64,000 nucleotides of DNA from Ferruginibacter sp. (GTDB lineage: Bacteria > Bacteroidota > Bacteroidia > Chitinophagales > Chitinophagaceae): positions 62,001-126,000 of the forward strand of contig JACMLJ010000002.1 of NCBI GenBank assembly GCA_014379625.1, given 5' to 3'. Under the pieces are notes generated by a model. The model was given only the letters and a program-made list of their open reading frames with translations. It ran no database searches and was not told the origin of the DNA. Position numbers and translations under genes: made by a program. How positions within the stretch are numbered: position 1 is the stretch's first letter; every line of letters begins with the position of its first letter. Below are positions 62,901 through 64,000 of the stretch, piece by piece.

Positions 62901-64000
62901 AAAACGCCCGCAAAATAAGCCGCTACAAATTCACCAATACTATGCCCGCATAAAACAGCCGGTTCAATTCCCCAACTCATCCATAATTTGGCCAATGCAT
63001 ACTCCGTTACAAATATTGCTGGTTGTGTATAACGGGTATTTTTCAATAGCGCTTCAGCTTCAGGGTTAGCATTTGCCGGAAAAATAATTTCCCTTATGTC
63101 GGGCCCGGTATGCGTTAAAAGTATTGCCGCACATTCATCTATTGCCTGCCGGTACACTGGTTCGTTTTGATAGAGTTCCACTCCCATATTCAAATATTGG
63201 GATCCCTGCCCTGGGAACATAAATACAAGCCCGGAAGGTATTTCTTTCAGATGATTATCTTGTAATGATACCGGATTTTTCAATAATAAAGCAGACAGTT
63301 CGCCGGTATTTGAAGCCAGTAAAAATCTCCTGCAATTAAAATCAGCACGGTTTTTTTGTAATGTAAAAGCCGCATCAGCCAGGTTTAAATAATTGTTCTG
63401 ATTTAAATAATCAGCAAGTTTTAACGCATACCCATCAACACTTGAAACAGATTTAGCTGACCAGGTAATTAACTGTAATGGACGGACGGGGGTTGATGAA
63501 GAAATTAGTTTATTTTCAAATTCTTCCAGTATGATATGTATATTAGTTCCACCAACGCCCAAAGAATTTACACCAGCTCTTCGCACATTACCCGCTTTCC
63601 AGTCAGTAAGTTTTGTATTTACGTAAAAAGGGCTGTTCTCAAAATCAATATTTGGATTTGGGTTTACAAAGCCAATTGATGGCGGTATCTGCCTGTGGTG
63701 AAGCGCCAATGCAGCCTTTATTAATCCGGCCACCCCGGCTGCAGCGGTCAAATGCCCCATATTTGATTTTACTGACCCTATTGCACAAAACCGTTGCTTC
63801 GGTTGTTTTCCAAATGCCATCTTTAAACCTTCAATTTCTATCGGGTCACCAATAGGCGTGCCGGTGCCATGCGTTTCAACGTAACCGATAGTTGCGGGAT
63901 CGATGCCAGCATCATGAATTGCCATTACAACTGCCTGCGCCTGGCCTTCACTGCTTGGTGCGGTAAAGCTTCCTTTTTCTCCGCCATCATTATTAATTCC
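59930..64000 (-). CDS. PKS module KS-AT-ACP-aminotransferase, partial (5' end outside window)
   Basis: About 1356 residues are visible; the frame stays open to the right edge, so the start and KS active-site Cys lie beyond. KS half: VETHGTGTPIGDP and KSNMGHLTAAAG (both catalytic His), NSLGVGGTNIHIILEE. AT: FMFPGQGSQYLNMG, active Ser in GHSIGEFVAA, and HAFHS, the malonyl-CoA type motif. ACP: Ser in GLDSLLLTQVAI near 61945. A PLP-dependent class III aminotransferase (GSA type) follows: CSTGSEAVLGTMRIARTVTGR, IFDEVITGFRMHPGGAQ, and Lys in AYGKVIGGGLPIG. It ends in a linker (PPLPGAKLGRDEDGNPAWY) that usually joins to a condensation domain. It would elongate an acyl chain with malonyl-CoA and transaminate the beta-keto group. 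Confidence 0.92.
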   Translation of the reverse strand, partial: GINNDGGEKGSFTAPSSEGQAQAVVMAIHDAGIDPATIGYVETHGTGTPIGDPIEIEGLKMAFGKQPKQRFCAIGSVKSNMGHLTAAAGVAGLIKAALALHHRQIPPSIGFVNPNPNIDFENSPFYVNTKLTDWKAGNVRRAGVNSLGVGGTNIHIILEEFENKLISSSTPVRPLQLITWSAKSVSSVDGYALKLADYLNQNNYLNLADAAFTLQKNRADFNCRRFLLASNTGELSALLLKNPVSLQDNHLKEIPSGLVFMFPGQGSQYLNMGVELYQNEPVYRQAIDECAAILLTHTGPDIREIIFPANANPEAEALLKNTRYTQPAIFVTEYALAKLWMSWGIEPAVLCGHSIGEFVAAYFAGVFSLEDVLLLIASRGKMISELPGGAMLSVRMEVKELMALIPGELSVAAINSNKQCVVAGEAAAIAAFSGLLDQQRVANKLLLTSHAFHSTMMDAIVRDFEKIVSRINLNFPRLPIVSTVTGNWLTDAEATDPHYWAKQVRSTVVFANAAETILNMGGRQLFLEVGPGTSLTTLVKQQPGNRAVTMMPSLENNRPQSDYASILKTLGELWQHGVKPDWEKFYDGQKRNIVNLPTYYFDKKYCWVNPVNNNANHQPRNPQTNTVPYNQPLELPGPALAGTRSKPTIMRKDFLITKIKEILENASGIDTIDLDSEMSFLEIGLDSLLLTQVAITLKKEFELGITFRQLSEQLASPELLAKYLDEQLPANKFQSPNTVQPQYYQQEPVTDYTSNANNTNGCKVSDSGLELITQQLQILGKQIALIQGQGGNAGISSPVIRNHENRVGPHPMGLKLPPGKPNNIQNNDLTPEEAIEIKKPFGATARIERQVTELDDKQKSFLTELTAKYNEKTKGSKAYADQHRPYMADPRVVSGFKPLTKEIVYPLVMNESRGSKLWDIDGNEYIDVLNGFGSCMFGYQPDFIKKALHEQVEKGFEVGPQHELAGEVCRMICDFTGADRAALCSTGSEAVLGTMRIARTVTGRSLIVAFTGSYHGIIDEVIVRGTKKLKSFPAAPGIMSAAVQNMLILDYGTEESLQIIKERAQELAAVLVEPVQSRRPEFRPVEFLKQVREITSLSGTALIFDEVITGFRMHPGGAQALFGIKPDISAYGKVIGGGLPIGVIAGKREWMDALDGGAWQYGDTSFPEVGVTYFAGTFVRHPLVLATAKASLQHMKDKGPDLQRQLNAKGDQVADSLNAEFEKRGLPLVVAQFGSLWKIKFKEEVPYGELLFTLMRLKGVHVWDGFPCFITESHTYAEIDKIINLFTECADELVMAGFFKANNFNDTDLNGPASPASFINPPLPGAKLGRDEDGNPAWYISDISRPGKYLQVTLNK

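Overview
The window looks like chromosomal DNA of a member of the Bacteroidota, most likely a Chitinophagaceae-type organism (the family is my inference). Three things point there. Two large secreted proteins end in type IX secretion (T9SS) sorting domains. Several promoter candidates match the Bacteroidota -7 element TAnnTTTG. The gene content also fits: SusF-free exported proteins with PKD, FN3 and beta-helix domains, a hybrid two-component sensor with a propeller, and DUF2911 and DUF2807 proteins. I see no rRNA, tRNA, insertion sequence or CRISPR array.

Layout. Positions 1-18.6 kb hold exported and housekeeping genes: a PKD protein cut by the left edge, a nitroreductase, a cold-shock protein, a lipoprotein cyclophilin, an MFS exporter, an S1/P1 nuclease, an M36 metallopeptidase, a DUF2911 protein, a 2116-aa beta-helix protein built from three ~567-aa repeats, and a lipoprotein. 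Positions 18.9-22.6 kb encode a biotin-dependent acyl-CoA carboxylase (carrier, biotin carboxylase, carboxyltransferase). Positions 22.6-33.5 kb are mixed: an aspartic protease, a VOC protein, an aminotransferase, an outer-membrane barrel, a DUF2807 protein, a LytTR response regulator, a globin and a large propeller-histidine kinase.

Positions 33.5-42.8 kb are the most unusual part. A four-gene minus-strand operon encodes a caspase-like protease, a CHAT protein that has lost its catalytic His and Cys, and two soluble proteins carrying the cytoplasmic (C-terminal) domain of FlhA/InvA (FHIPEP) with no membrane part and no flagellar or type III genes in view. One of these is fused to a long TPR array. 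The caspase and the CHAT protein share a homologous C-terminal helical domain. I read this as a candidate conflict or signalling system in which the caspase is the likely effector.

Positions 43.2-54.8 kb hold metabolic genes (GMC oxidoreductase, proline dehydrogenase, SDR, a photolyase-like protein lacking most of its iron-sulfur cysteines, GH3-type adenylase, MtaB) and a small regulator/membrane-protein pair behind a putative operator. From 54.9 kb to the right edge is a biosynthetic cluster on the minus strand: a PKS module (KS-AT-ACP-aminotransferase) followed 3 bp later by a C-A-PCP-TE NRPS and a TylF-like methyltransferase. This suggests a small amino-polyketide/amino-acid product. The cluster continues beyond the window.

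Other structure found by reading: a ~145-bp non-coding repeat present twice in opposite orientation 46 kb apart, a REP-like cluster of hairpins, a perfect 38-nt palindrome that contains a stop codon, and a pair of LytTR-type half sites.
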